In this document: piece by piece, positions 1 to 8,801 of the stretch
How positions within the stretch are numbered: the first letter of the stretch is position 1
Layout: every line of letters begins with the position of its first letter
Program-made: the position numbers and the translations under genes
Notes under the pieces: model-generated
Database searches by the model: none
Told to the model about the DNA's origin: nothing
The model's input: the letters and a program-made list of their open reading frames with translations, nothing else
NCBI GenBank assembly: GCA_038234785.1
Contig: JBBQTC010000001.1
Coordinates: 62,001-126,000 of the forward strand
Direction: 5' to 3'
DNA: 64,000 nt
DNA from: UBA668 sp038234785
Lineage (GTDB): Bacteria; Actinomycetota; Acidimicrobiia; Acidimicrobiales; Ilumatobacteraceae

Positions 1-187
1 CGCATCGACGTTCCGTAGCGACTTCGGCACGGCGTACGGCGTCACCCTCGCCGATGGCAAGCTGGCCGGCCTGCTCGCCCGGTCGGTCGTCGTGCTCGAC
101 GAGCACGGCACCGTCGTGCACAGCCAGCTCGTGCCCGAGATCGCTCAGGAGCCGGACTACGACGCCGCCATCGAGTCGCTCGGCTAG
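1..187 (+). CDS. tpx: Thiol peroxidase Tpx (C-terminal part, cut by window start)
   Basis: Frame 2 is open from the window edge to the TAG at 185-187 and gives about 61 residues. They read FRSDFGTAYGVTLADG, then GLLARSVVVLDEHG and LVPEIAQEPDYDAA, which is the conserved C-terminal third of atypical 2-Cys thiol peroxidases of the peroxiredoxin superfamily. These enzymes reduce hydroperoxides in the cytoplasm with thioredoxin. The peroxidatic cysteine lies upstream of the window, so activity cannot be judged here. The stop overlaps that of convergent dapB by three bases inside a shared CTAG, so there is no room for a separate terminator. Confidence 0.9.
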   Translation, partial: ASTFRSDFGTAYGVTLADGKLAGLLARSVVVLDEHGTVVHSQLVPEIAQEPDYDAAIESLG

Positions 188-954
188 ACCCCGAGCAGCG
201 GGTCCAGCGAGAGCGTGAGGCCCGGGTATTCGGCGATGCGCTTGCACGCCAGAACCACGCCCGGCATGAAACTGACGCGGTCGTAGCTGTCCTGATGGAT
301 CGTCAGGGTCTGTCCCTGCGCGCCCAGGATCACCTGTTGATGCGCCACCATCCCGCGCATGCGGACCGAGTGCAGATGGATCCCTCCCGGCCCGACACCG
401 CCACGGCTTCCGGGGTAGATCTCGTACTCGGTCGGGTCGGCCGCCCAGTCCTGCGAGGCGGCCGCCATCCGCTCGGCGGTGACCTTCGCCGTTCCCGACG
501 GCGCATCGATCTTGCGGTCGTGATGCAACTCGATGATCTCGGCGGTGTCGAAGTACGGCGCGGCCAACTCGGCGAAGCGCATCATGAGCACCGCGCTGAT
601 CGCGAAGTTGGCGGCGATGATGCAGTTGCTGCCGCTGAACTCGCTGCGGAACAGGTCGAAGTCGTCGGGCGTGAAGCCGGTGGTGCCCACCACTGCGTGC
701 ATGCCGTGCATCGCCAGCCACGGCAGCGTGACCCGGGCAGCGGCGACGTTCGAGAAGTCGACCACCACCTCGCATCCGGCGTCTGCCAGTGCCCGCAGCT
801 CGGCTGCGATCGCGACGCCCTCCACGAGTCGGCCCGCCGAGTGCGGATCGACGGCGGCGACCAATTCGAATGCGGCATCGGCGGCGATCGCCTCGCACAC
901 CGTGGCCCCCATGCGGCCGCCTGCACCCACCACACCCACACGAATCCGGCTCAT
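184..954 (-). CDS. dapB: 4-hydroxy-tetrahydrodipicolinate reductase (DapB)
   Basis: This enzyme reduces the DapA product with NAD(P)H in the diaminopimelate/lysine pathway, feeding peptidoglycan and lysine synthesis. The 256-residue protein starts with an N-terminal Rossmann motif (RVGVVGAGGRMG), has VVGTTGF in the middle, and carries the catalytic and substrate-binding signature IIELHHDRKIDAPSGTA. Length is normal for the family. I place the start at the ATG at 954 because MSRIRVGVVG is the usual N-terminus; the frame stays open upstream but encodes nothing family-like. It lies in the minus-strand direction of the pnp/M16 block, separated from it by a small plus-strand gene. Confidence 0.95.
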   Translation of the reverse strand: MSRIRVGVVGAGGRMGATVCEAIAADAAFELVAAVDPHSAGRLVEGVAIAAELRALADAGCEVVVDFSNVAAARVTLPWLAMHGMHAVVGTTGFTPDDFDLFRSEFSGSNCIIAANFAISAVLMMRFAELAAPYFDTAEIIELHHDRKIDAPSGTAKVTAERMAAASQDWAADPTEYEIYPGSRGGVGPGGIHLHSVRMRGMVAHQQVILGAQGQTLTIHQDSYDRVSFMPGVVLACKRIAEYPGLTLSLDPLLGV

Positions 955-996
955 GCCGACGACGGTACTCCGTGATCGATCGGCTAGAACAACGAC

Positions 997-1317
997 ATGA
1001 GCTTCCTCGACAAAGCAAAGGACAAGGCCACCCAACTCACGGCACAGGTCAAGGAGAAGGTCGACGACCAGCACCACAAGAAGCAGGCCGACGACCTCCT
1101 CGACGACGTCGGCCGGATCATCTACCGACAGCGCACCACCGGCACGATCGACCCAGGTGACGATGCTGCGATCGATGCGCTCGTCACCGAACTGAAGGCG
1201 CTCGCCGATCTCGGGGTGAACGTCCTCGAGGAGAAGCCGGCACCGGAAGCGGCGGCCGACGCGGCACCGCCTCCGCCACCTGCTTCGAAGCTGCCGCCTC
1301 CGCCACCGACGAGCTGA
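997..1317 (+). CDS. Small conserved actinobacterial protein, function unknown
   Basis: A 106-residue protein with a lysine-rich amphipathic start (MSFLDKAKDKATQLTAQVKEK), a central segment rich in Asp/Leu (ADDLLDDVGRIIYRQ and DALVTELKALADLGV) and a proline-rich end made of PPPPPA/PPPPPT blocks. Similar short proteins beginning MSFLDKAKDKA occur in actinobacteria, but I know of no assigned function. No signal peptide or membrane segment is visible, so it is probably cytoplasmic. It diverges from dapB across 42 bases and converges on the M16 peptidase gene with three bases between the stops. Confidence 0.75.
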   Translation: MSFLDKAKDKATQLTAQVKEKVDDQHHKKQADDLLDDVGRIIYRQRTTGTIDPGDDAAIDALVTELKALADLGVNVLEEKPAPEAAADAAPPPPPASKLPPPPPTS

Positions 1318-1320
1318 GGC

Positions 1321-2556
1321 TCAGTCCGGATCGACGTTCGGGCCGACGGTGACCACGACCGGCTCGCCGGTCAGGACATCGGCGATGACGGACTGCACCG
1401 CCGCTTGGTCGACCGCTGCCCAACGTGCCACCTGATCGTCGATCGGTCGAACTGCTCCGGTGGTGATGAGCTGGCCGGCCGTGCGCGCCATGCGTGCGCC
1501 GGTGTCCTCGAGGCCGAGCTCGAAGGCGCCGGTGAGATAGCCGACAGCGATGTCGAGCTCCTCGTCGGTGATTCCCTCCGTGCCCAGTCGGCGGAGCTCG
1601 GTCAACAGCAGCGACTGCACCTCGTCGGCATGCTCGGGCTGCGTGCCTGCGTACAGCTGGAACACCCCGGCATCGGCATAGGCGGCGACGCCCGAGTAGA
1701 CCGCGTAGGCCAGGCCGCGACGTTCACGGATCTCCTCGAACAGCCGGCTCGACATGCCACCGCCGAGCACATGGTTGACCACGTCGAGCGCCTCGCGCCG
1801 GGAGTCGCCGCGAGCGAGCGCCCGCCCGCCCATCACGATGTGGACCTGCTCGCTCTCGTCGGCGAGGGCGATGCTGTCGCCCATCCCGCTCGGTGCGCCA
1901 CGTTTCGGTCGACCGCCCCCGGCAGCGACACCCGAGAAGCCCCGCACGATGTGGGCGAGCAACTCTTCGTGTTCGAGGGGTCCGGCCGCGGCCACCACCA
2001 TGGTCTCCGCGCGGTAGTGCTGTGCGAAGAACTCGCGTACATCGTCGGGCGTGATGGCCTCGACGTGCTCCCGATCGCCTGCGGGGTCGCGTCCGAGCGC
2101 GTGATCGGCGAACATTCGCTCCGCGAACACCCGATGGGCGACGTCGTCGGGCGAGTCGTCGTCCATCGCCAACTCCTCGAGGATCACCTGGCGCTCCCCG
2201 TGCACGTCGCTGTCGCGAAGTGCCGGCCGGGTCAGTACGTCGCCGAGCAACTCGATGCCGAACGCCGCGTGGCGCGCGGGAAGCCGGCAGTAGTACGCCG
2301 TGTACTCCTTGGAGGTGAAGGCATTGAAGTCGCCGCCGCGACGGTCGACGCCTCGGGACAACTCCTGGGCCGAGCGAGTCTCGGTTCCTTTGAACAGCAG
2401 GTGCTCCAGGAAGTGGCTGACCCCGCTCAGCGATTCTGGCTCGTCACGCGACCCCACACCGACCCAGACGCCGGTGGCCACCGACAGCGTGCCGGGCACG
2501 CGTTCGGTGGCCACCGTCAGGCCTGAATCGAGTTGGGTGATTCGAAGATCGGTCAC
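1321..2556 (-). CDS. M16 family zinc peptidase (mitochondrial processing peptidase-like)
   Basis: A 411-residue single-chain M16B peptidase. The inverted zinc motif HFLEH is at residues 48-52, and the downstream glutamates (ERQVILEELAMDDD region) supply the third ligand. A glycine-rich loop near GGGMSSRLFEEIRERRGLAYAVYS marks the C-terminal half. Such proteases degrade peptides in the cytoplasm and are regularly found directly after pnp in Gram-positive genomes. The start is GTG at 2556, 12 bases after the pnp stop, so it is probably co-transcribed with pnp and translationally coupled. I see no good Shine-Dalgarno sequence. Substrate unknown. Confidence 0.9.
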   Translation of the reverse strand: MTDLRITQLDSGLTVATERVPGTLSVATGVWVGVGSRDEPESLSGVSHFLEHLLFKGTETRSAQELSRGVDRRGGDFNAFTSKEYTAYYCRLPARHAAFGIELLGDVLTRPALRDSDVHGERQVILEELAMDDDSPDDVAHRVFAERMFADHALGRDPAGDREHVEAITPDDVREFFAQHYRAETMVVAAAGPLEHEELLAHIVRGFSGVAAGGGRPKRGAPSGMGDSIALADESEQVHIVMGGRALARGDSRREALDVVNHVLGGGMSSRLFEEIRERRGLAYAVYSGVAAYADAGVFQLYAGTQPEHADEVQSLLLTELRRLGTEGITDEELDIAVGYLTGAFELGLEDTGARMARTAGQLITTGAVRPIDDQVARWAAVDQAAVQSVIADVLTGEPVVVTVGPNVDPD

Positions 2557-2568
2557 CGTGCGACGCCG

Positions 2569-5067
2569 TCAGCGGTGACGACGCCGGCCGCCACGATCGC
2601 CACGGTCGTCGCGGTCGCCGCCACCGGCGTTGCCGCCGGTCTCGCCGCCGGGACCGAGGTCGCCGAGTTCACCGGCCAGTTCGGCGTCGAACGCATCGTC
2701 GAACGACACGGCCACGGCGCCTTCGACGGCCGGAGCCGCCGAGCGGGGGGCCCGATCGCCACGGTCACGGTCACGGCCGCCACGGTCGCCACGATCACCA
2801 CGGTCGCCACGATCGCCACGATCGCCACGGTCGGAACGCTCCCGCGAGGGAGCGGACGAGCCTGCGCCCTCGGGGATGACGGGGTCCCACGAATCACCGG
2901 GGGTGAGGCTGACCTTGCCCTTCTCGTCGATCTCCTCGACGATGACCTCGATCTCCTGACCCAGGGTGAGCACGTCCTCCACGTTGTTGATCCGCTTGCC
3001 CTTGCCGAGCTTGCTGATGTGCACCAGGCCGTCGCGGCCCGGGAGGATGTTGACGAACGCACCGAACTTGGTGATGTTCACCACGCGACCCTGGTACGTG
3101 GCACCCACGTCGGCCATGGGCGGCGACACGATGGCGAGGATGCGAGCCTTCGCATCCTCCATTCGCCACGCCTCGACCGCGCCGATGGTGACGATGCCCT
3201 GGGCGCCGTCGTCGTCGACGGCGATGTCGGCACCGGTCTCCTGGGTGATCGTGTTGATGACCTTGCCCTTGGGCCCGATGACCTCGCCGATCTTGTCCAT
3301 CGGGATGTGGATCGTGATGATCTTCGGTGCCGTGGCGGCCACTTCCGGCCGCGGCTCGGCGATGCACGCGTTCATGTTGGCGAGGATCTCGGTGCGGGCT
3401 TCCTTCGCCTGGTTGAGCGCGGCCGCAAGGACGTCGGCGGGGATGCCGTCGATCTTGGTGTCCAGCTGCAACGCGGTGATCGCGTCGGCCGTACCGGCGA
3501 CTTTGAAGTCCATGTCGCCGAACGCGTCCTCGGCACCGAGGATGTCGGTGAGGGTGGTGTACTTGCCCTCGGCGAACACGAGGCCCATGGCGATACCGGC
3601 CACCGGCGCCTTGATCGGGACACCCGCGTCCATGAGGGCCAGCGAGCCCGAGCAGACCGAGGCCATCGAGGTGCTGCCGTTGGAGGCGAGCACTTCGGCC
3701 ACGAGCCGCAGGGTGTAGTTGAAGTTGTCGAGACCCGGCAGCACCGGCAGCAGCGCACGGGCGGCGAGCGCACCGTGACCGATCTCGCGACGCTTGGGGG
3801 AACCCACGCGACCCGTCTCACCGTTGGCCCACGGGGCCATGTTGTAGTGGAACAGGAAGTACTTGTTGGTCTCCGGCCCGAGGGTGTCGAGCAGCTGGTT
3901 CATGCGGGGCATGGCCATCGTGACGACGTTCATCACCTGGGTCTCGCCACGCTGGAAGAGGCCGGTGCCGTGCGCGGTGGGCAGGACGCCAACTTCGCTG
4001 CTGAGCGGACGAAGGTCGCGGGGACCGCGACCGTCGATGCGCAGGCCCTCGTCGACGATCCGCTTGCGGACCAGCTTCTTGGTGAGGCTGCGAACGGCCT
4101 CCTTGACCTCGCGCTCGCGACCGGCGAACTCGCCGCCGTCGCCGCAGAGCTTGGCGATCGCGTCGGCGGCCACGGCATCGGTGGCAGCGTTGCGGTCGGC
4201 CTTGAGGGCGATGGCGACAGCCTTGGACAGCTCGGGCGTGGCGATCGGCTCGACCGCCGCGAACACCTCGGGGGCGTAGTCGACGGTGACGCTGTACTCC
4301 ATCGGCACGATGGGGCCGTGAGCGGCAACAACGCCGGCGACGAGTTCGCGCTGGAGGGCGATGCTCTCCTTGATCCAGGTCTTGCTCGCCTCGAGGCCGC
4401 CGGCGAGGGCGGCTTCGTCGACCTTCGGGGCACCATCGGCGTAGTAGCCGAAGCTCTTGGTGGTGCCGCCGGCCTCGACCATCATGATGGCGACGTCGCC
4501 GCTGTCGAGCTGGCGACCGGCGACGACGAGCTCGAACGTGCTGGCCTGGCCCTCTGCGTAGGTCGGGTGGGGGATCCACTCACCGGTCTGGCTGAAGGCA
4601 ACGCGGACGGCGCCGATCGGGCCGTCGAACGGGATGCCGCTGATCATCAGCGACGCGGAGGCGGCGTTGATGGACAGCACGTCGTGCGGGTTCTCCATGT
4701 CGGCGCCGATGATGGTGAGCACGACCTGGGTCTCGTTGCGGAAACCCTCGGGGAACGCGGGACGCAGCGGCCGGTCGGTGAGCCGGCAGGTGAGGATGGC
4801 GTCCTCGGTGGGACGGCCCTCACGACGGAAGAACGAGCCCGGGATCTTGCCCGCGGCGTATGCACGCTCTTCGACGTCGATGGTCAGTGGGAAGAAGTCG
4901 GCACCGGGCCGAGCTTCCTTGGCAGCGTTGGCTGTCGCCAACACCGTGGTACGGCCCAGGGTCGCGACCACGGCACCCTGGCTCTGCTGAGCCAGCTTGC
5001 CGGTTTCGAACGACAGGGTCTTGTCGGTACCGGATACGGCACTCGACACTCGGATGGCATCTGCCAT
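2569..5067 (-). CDS. pnp: Polyribonucleotide nucleotidyltransferase (PNPase / GPSI)
   Basis: This 3'-5' phosphorolytic exoribonuclease is 832 residues long. It has two RNase PH cores joined by a helical domain, then a KH domain (IPMDKIGEVIGPKGKVIN) and an S1 domain (GATYQGRVVNITKFGAFV). The C-terminus is a low-complexity tail of repeated RGD/DRGD units, an actinobacterial trait linked to RNA or RNase E contacts. The ATG at 5067 has a clear GGAG 8 bases upstream. It follows rpsO by about 200 bases, the standard order, and is probably partly read from the rpsO promoter. Confidence 0.97.
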   Translation of the reverse strand: MADAIRVSSAVSGTDKTLSFETGKLAQQSQGAVVATLGRTTVLATANAAKEARPGADFFPLTIDVEERAYAAGKIPGSFFRREGRPTEDAILTCRLTDRPLRPAFPEGFRNETQVVLTIIGADMENPHDVLSINAASASLMISGIPFDGPIGAVRVAFSQTGEWIPHPTYAEGQASTFELVVAGRQLDSGDVAIMMVEAGGTTKSFGYYADGAPKVDEAALAGGLEASKTWIKESIALQRELVAGVVAAHGPIVPMEYSVTVDYAPEVFAAVEPIATPELSKAVAIALKADRNAATDAVAADAIAKLCGDGGEFAGREREVKEAVRSLTKKLVRKRIVDEGLRIDGRGPRDLRPLSSEVGVLPTAHGTGLFQRGETQVMNVVTMAMPRMNQLLDTLGPETNKYFLFHYNMAPWANGETGRVGSPKRREIGHGALAARALLPVLPGLDNFNYTLRLVAEVLASNGSTSMASVCSGSLALMDAGVPIKAPVAGIAMGLVFAEGKYTTLTDILGAEDAFGDMDFKVAGTADAITALQLDTKIDGIPADVLAAALNQAKEARTEILANMNACIAEPRPEVAATAPKIITIHIPMDKIGEVIGPKGKVINTITQETGADIAVDDDGAQGIVTIGAVEAWRMEDAKARILAIVSPPMADVGATYQGRVVNITKFGAFVNILPGRDGLVHISKLGKGKRINNVEDVLTLGQEIEVIVEEIDEKGKVSLTPGDSWDPVIPEGAGSSAPSRERSDRGDRGDRGDRGDRGDRGGRDRDRGDRAPRSAAPAVEGAVAVSFDDAFDAELAGELGDLGPGGETGGNAGGGDRDDRGDRGGRRRHR
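2760..2850. repeat. 9-bp tandem repeat in the pnp tail
   Basis: A run of units close to CCACGGTCG / CCACGATCG encodes, on the minus strand, the repeated Arg-Gly-Asp tail of PNPase. It is a coding microsatellite and may vary in copy number between strains. Confidence 0.7.
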
Positions 5068-5269
5068 GACGAGCTCCTTTCACGCCGCGTGCGCGTTGGC
5101 ACGGGCTTTCGGAGCGGAGGTCGGTTCCCAGTCGCCAACACCGACGCGCTGGCCCGGAGGGGCATCGGTACTCGCGACTGACAACCGATTCAGAGGTTCC
5201 GCTCGGTTGGTATGTCGCGATCAGCCTACCAGCACTGATGCCCGCAGATGCGGACGTGGACGTCGCAGG
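5068..5269 (-). other. rpsO-pnp intergenic region
   Basis: About 200 bases between the rpsO stop and the pnp start. It ends with the pnp ribosome binding site. I see two TCGCGA palindromic cores near 5176 and 5216, but no convincing stem followed by a T run and no additional open frame. In other bacteria this spacer forms the stem cleaved in pnp autoregulation; I cannot identify that stem by eye here. Confidence 0.4.
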
Positions 5270-5530
5270 TCAGCGACGCAGGCCGTTGGCCGCGACGATG
5301 GCGCGGTAGCGCTCGACGTCGATGTTCTTCACGTAGTCGAGCATGCGGCGGCGGCGACCGACCAGCTTGAGCAGGCCACGACGGCTGTGGTGGTCCTTCT
5401 TGTGGCTCTTGAAGTGCTCGGTGAGGTGGTTGATGCGCGCGGTGAGCAGCGCGATCTGCACCTCGGGCGAACCGGTGTCGGTGTCGCTGAGCTTGTGCGC
5501 GTCGATGGTTTCGATCTTCGGCGGCAGCAT
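5270..5530 (-). CDS. rpsO: 30S ribosomal protein S15
   Basis: The 86-residue protein carries the S15 signature GSPEVQIALLTARINHLTEHFKSH and the basic end RRRMLDYVKNIDVERYRAIV. S15 binds 16S rRNA early in assembly of the small-subunit platform. I place the start at the ATG at 5530 because it is preceded by a purine-rich GGAAGGGAAGG sequence and gives the normal length. The gene normally follows ribF and precedes pnp. Here ribF is 4.5 kb away because an oppositely oriented ABC cassette and an RDD gene lie in between. Confidence 0.97.
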   Translation of the reverse strand: MLPPKIETIDAHKLSDTDTGSPEVQIALLTARINHLTEHFKSHKKDHHSRRGLLKLVGRRRRMLDYVKNIDVERYRAIVAANGLRR

Positions 5531-5626
5531 GATGCCTTCCCTTCCTGTGGAGGTCGCCCGCCGGCTGAGCGCCGGGGAGCATCGCATCGGAGGTTTCGCC
5601 CCGACGGACCCCGCAAGACTAGCGGC

Positions 5627-6331
5627 TCACGACCGGGGAAACCTCCCGACACCGGCACCTTCACGAACGACGATCGTGCCGGCGACGAGGTCGTGCACCG
5701 CCCGGCCGTCGGATGCGAAGAGGACCAGCACCACGCTCCCGAAGTAGACGATCGTCGCCACGGCGACACCCGGCTTGCCGAGGATCGTCAGGAACCCGGC
5801 CGCATACGGGGTCGCCCACCTGGCCAGGCTGTTGGGCAGCGGCGGGAACGAGCCCGTATCGATGTGAACGACCCTCGTGCCGGTGGCCAGCTTGCCGGGA
5901 GTAGCACCGACGAACGAGGTCATCAGCACCATCACCGTGCCGGACAGGGCGAGCGCGACCGGCCAACCCCAGCCTGCCCCGCGAGCGACCAGGGCGACCA
6001 ACCAGATCAACAGCGCGTCGATGCCGGCGCCCATCCACCGCTGCCACCGGGCGGCGGGCATGCCGATCCCACGGATCGGAAGTCGAACGAACGGGTTCGG
6101 ATCGAACGGCTCATCGTCCTCGGGCGCCTCCGACGTGAGCTCGCCCAAGATCTCCACGACCTCGTTCGATCGCGGCGACGGCACGAGCAGTTGGTGCTGC
6201 ACCTGTCGGAACGAGATGCCGGCGAGGTAGACGCGCCGATGCAACTCGTGCAGTTGAGCCGCAGACAGGGTGCTCACGTCCAATCGCACCTCGCGCCTCG
6301 CGTGCGGCTCGGGACCCAGACCCGTGGACAC
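5627..6331 (-). CDS. RDD family membrane protein
   Basis: A 234-residue protein. The N-terminal ~90 residues are soluble and begin with LSAAQLHELHRRVYLAGISFRQVQHQL, a short helical DNA-binding or adaptor-like stretch of unknown role. The rest is an RDD domain with hydrophobic segments near residues 104-120, 125-142 and 180-203 and the conserved TPGKLATGTRVV. RDD proteins sit in the cytoplasmic membrane; a few have been linked to ion or osmolyte transport, but no function can be assigned here. The GTG at 6331 gives the longest form. It diverges from the ABC ATPase gene over 37 bases. Confidence 0.8.
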   Translation of the reverse strand: MSTGLGPEPHARREVRLDVSTLSAAQLHELHRRVYLAGISFRQVQHQLLVPSPRSNEVVEILGELTSEAPEDDEPFDPNPFVRLPIRGIGMPAARWQRWMGAGIDALLIWLVALVARGAGWGWPVALALSGTVMVLMTSFVGATPGKLATGTRVVHIDTGSFPPLPNSLARWATPYAAGFLTILGKPGVAVATIVYFGSVVLVLFASDGRAVHDLVAGTIVVREGAGVGRFPRS

Positions 6332-6368
6332 ACGCCGACACTAGAACGTCCCTCCTACACTCACTGCG

Positions 6369-7124
6369 ATGAGCCGGATCGTGCTGCGCGACCTCACGAA
6401 GGACTACGGCGAGCTGGCCGTCGTCGATCCCCTCACGCTCGACATCGAGAGCGGCAGCTTCGTCAGCATCATCGGCCCCTCCGGATGCGGCAAGACCACC
6501 CTGATGCGCATCATCGCCGGGCTGGAGCCTGCGTCCAGCGGCTCCGTGGAGGTCAACGGCGCACTCCCCTCCGTGGCGCGAGCGAACAAGCGAGTCGCGA
6601 TGGTGCCTCAACAGCCCGGCCTGCTGCCGTGGCGAACTGTCGAGGCCAACGCCCGCCTGTTGCTCGACGTGAATCGTGGCGCCAATCCACCCGGCGCGAC
6701 CGATCCGCTCGACCTGCTGCAGGAGGTGGGCCTCGGCGACTTCCTCCGGTCGTACCCCCACGAACTCTCCGGAGGGATGCAGCAGCGGGTCGCCCTCGTC
6801 CGTGCGCTGGCGCTGCACGCGCCACTCGTGGTCATGGACGAGCCCTTCGCGGCACTCGACGAGATCACCCGATCAGAGATGCGTCTGATGCTCACCCGAC
6901 TGGTCGACGGACGCGGCGCCACCGTCGTGTTCATCACGCACAGCATCCCCGAAGCGGTGGCGCTCAGCGATCGGGTCCTGGTGAGCAGCCCACGACCCGG
7001 CCGCATCGTGGCCGACATCGAGATCGATCTCCCCCGCCCGCGCCCCGACGACGTGGAGGACGACTCGCACTTCGTCGAGCTCTGCGCACGGGTCCGCCAC
7101 GCACTCCACGGCGGTCGGGTGTGA
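6369..7124 (+). CDS. ABC transporter ATP-binding protein (SsuB/TauB/ThiZ type)
   Basis: The nucleotide-binding subunit of an importer, 251 residues. Walker A is GPSGCGKTT (~38-46), the Q-loop is in MVPQQPGLLPWRTV, the signature is LSGGMQQRV, Walker B is LVVMDEPFAALDE, and the H-loop is in FITHSIPEA. This pattern belongs to the nitrate/sulfonate/taurine/thiamine-precursor family. Its stop overlaps the GTG start of the permease gene (GTGA), which indicates translational coupling. With the permease and the binding lipoprotein it forms a complete importer. Substrate cannot be read from this subunit. Confidence 0.92.
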   Translation: MSRIVLRDLTKDYGELAVVDPLTLDIESGSFVSIIGPSGCGKTTLMRIIAGLEPASSGSVEVNGALPSVARANKRVAMVPQQPGLLPWRTVEANARLLLDVNRGANPPGATDPLDLLQEVGLGDFLRSYPHELSGGMQQRVALVRALALHAPLVVMDEPFAALDEITRSEMRLMLTRLVDGRGATVVFITHSIPEAVALSDRVLVSSPRPGRIVADIEIDLPRPRPDDVEDDSHFVELCARVRHALHGGRV

Positions 7125-7894
7125 ACCGGCGCATCCTCGCGCCAGTCGTGGGCATCGTCGCGTTCCTCGGTCTCTGGGAGCTGCTCGTTCGTGTGAACAA
7201 CGTGCGGCCGTTCATCCTCCGCGCCCCCTCGCGCATCGTGCGATACCTGGGAGCCCATCCCGGCGACTACGCGTCGGCCACCTGGGTCACTGCCTACCAC
7301 GCCTTCGGAGGACTCGTGATCGCCCTCACGGTCGCCCTCCTGGTCGGCTCGCTGATGGCCGCGTCGTCGTTCATGGAGCACGCCACCCAGCCGGTCCTGA
7401 TCCTGCTCCAGGTCACCCCGTTCGTCGCCTACATCGGTTCGGTGGTGTTGTGGCTCGGCTCGGGCACGCCACCGGTGCTGTTCATCACCGGACTCGTGTG
7501 CATGCCTGCGTTCGCCTTCGCAACAGTCGATGGGATGCGGGGCGCGGATCCCGCCGCCCGCGAACTGCTGGCGTCGGTCGACGCGACTCGGCTCGAGGTG
7601 CTCTGGCGGCTCCGGCTGCCCTCGGCGATGCCGTCGCTGTTCACCGCTGCCCGCTACAACGTCGGCCTCGCACTCATCGCGGCGTACCTCGTTGAGGGCG
7701 GCAACTTCGCCAACCGGGGCCTCGGCTCGATCGGCAAACGGGCCGCTGCGCTCAACGAGGGCGACGCACTCTGGGCCGCTGTCTTTGCGATGGCGCTCCT
7801 CGGCACGGTGTTCCTGGTCGTCATCTCGGTGCTGCAGCGGATCGTCCTGCGCTGGCACGTGTCGCAGCGGCCGCCACGGCCGAACTGGAACTGA
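7121..7894 (+). CDS. ABC transporter permease (SsuC/TauC/ThiX type)
   Basis: A 257-residue integral membrane permease with about six hydrophobic segments. The cytoplasmic EAA-type loop that docks on the ATPase reads ELLASVDATRLEVLWRLRLPSAMPSLFTA. I start it at the GTG at 7121, which overlaps the ATPase stop by four bases; the N-terminus MNRRILAPVVGIVAFLGLWELLVR is a normal first transmembrane helix. It belongs to the same family as sulfonate, taurine and thiamine-pyrimidine permeases. The chorismate mutase-VOC gene follows after 19 bases. Confidence 0.9.
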   Translation: MNRRILAPVVGIVAFLGLWELLVRVNNVRPFILRAPSRIVRYLGAHPGDYASATWVTAYHAFGGLVIALTVALLVGSLMAASSFMEHATQPVLILLQVTPFVAYIGSVVLWLGSGTPPVLFITGLVCMPAFAFATVDGMRGADPAARELLASVDATRLEVLWRLRLPSAMPSLFTAARYNVGLALIAAYLVEGGNFANRGLGSIGKRAAALNEGDALWAAVFAMALLGTVFLVVISVLQRIVLRWHVSQRPPRPNWN

Positions 7895-7913
7895 GCGGAT
7901 ACCGTTCACGGCG

Positions 7914-8753
7914 ATGGCCGATCCCGACACGCCGAGCCCAGCGCCGAACCCAGCGCCGAACCTGGACGACCTGCGCAGCCGCATCGATCAGCTCGATGCG
8001 GCGCTGATCGCGATCGTGTCCGAGCGACTGGCGGTCTGCCGCGAAGTCGCTGAGGTCAAGCAGCACTCCGACACGCCCGTGATCCAACCGGCCCGAGTGC
8101 GCGACGTGGTCACCTCTCGTCGCCGTCAAGCGATCGAGGCGGGGGTCGACGCGGACTTCGCCGAGCAACTGTTCCGCGTCCTGCTCACCGAGACGCACCG
8201 CATCGAGGTCGCCGGGCATCGACCCGACCCCGCACCCGACAAGCAGGCCGTCGGCGCCGGCGGCTCCGGACTCGACACGGTCGTGAGCCGGGTGGACCAC
8301 GTGGTGGTCGCCGTGCCCGACCTCGCCGCAGCAACCGCGTCCCTCGTCCAGCGCTTCGGCTTCCACGAGACACCACTCGCCGATCCGCAGACGGGGATGG
8401 CGGCACTGTCCGCCGGTGGGGTCACGTTCGTTCTCGTCAGCCCCGACGCCTCGCCGGCCGTCGCCCGCTACGTCGCCGAACACGGCGGAGGCGTGCAGCA
8501 CGTCGCCCTCGAAGTGCTCAACGCCGGTTACGCCCGTGCCTGCCTGGCCGAGGGCGGCGCCCCGCTGCTCACCGACGTCGTGGTCGACGCCGACGGGCAC
8601 GAGCAGTTCTTCGCCGCCGATGACCCCGCCACCGGCGTGCAGCTGGGGTTCATCTCACGCACGGGTCATCGGGTCGGGGTCGGTGCATCGAACGTCCTTG
8701 CGCTCTTCGACGCGCTCGAAGCCGCCACGGCATCGCCCGACGTCCCTGAGTAG
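7914..8753 (+). CDS. Chorismate mutase (AroQ-type) fused to a VOC/HPPD-like domain
   Basis: A 279-residue two-domain protein. Residues ~17-95 are an AroQ helical chorismate mutase: LRSRIDQLDAALIAIVSERL, a Lys near residue 49 (EVAEVKQ) and Arg residues near 61-63 match the active-site spacing of the family. After a linker, residues ~120-255 form a vicinal-oxygen-chelate domain: VDHVVVAVPDLAAA, then GVQHVALEV and GVQLGFISR. The layout resembles one half of 4-hydroxyphenylpyruvate dioxygenase. Two histidines (VDH, QHV) fit metal ligands, but the usual terminal Glu is replaced in the GFISR strand, so catalysis by the VOC half is uncertain. Start ATG at 7914, inside an ABC importer operon, 48 bases before the binding-protein gene. 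Function inferred: prephenate formation plus a sensory or aromatic-ligand domain. Confidence 0.82.
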   Translation: MADPDTPSPAPNPAPNLDDLRSRIDQLDAALIAIVSERLAVCREVAEVKQHSDTPVIQPARVRDVVTSRRRQAIEAGVDADFAEQLFRVLLTETHRIEVAGHRPDPAPDKQAVGAGGSGLDTVVSRVDHVVVAVPDLAAATASLVQRFGFHETPLADPQTGMAALSAGGVTFVLVSPDASPAVARYVAEHGGGVQHVALEVLNAGYARACLAEGGAPLLTDVVVDADGHEQFFAADDPATGVQLGFISRTGHRVGVGASNVLALFDALEAATASPDVPE

Positions 8754-8801
8754 GCTGGCCCGACGTCTCTGCCGTTACGTCCGACCTTCAAAGGACACTT
8801 C

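Noticed and set aside
2533..5181. An 882-codon open frame on the plus strand
   Set aside because: It runs antisense to pnp; the product is a low-complexity Gly/Asp/Arg/His string with no family pattern and is a shadow of the GC-rich pnp gene.
6332..6368. TPP or FMN riboswitch for the THI5-like importer
   Set aside because: Only 37 bases separate the divergent genes, too short for either aptamer, and no conserved box is seen.
4997..7120. N-terminal extension of the ABC permease frame back to 4997
   Set aside because: The extension crosses rpsO, the RDD gene and the ATPase gene in the wrong frame; the permease begins at the GTG at 7121.
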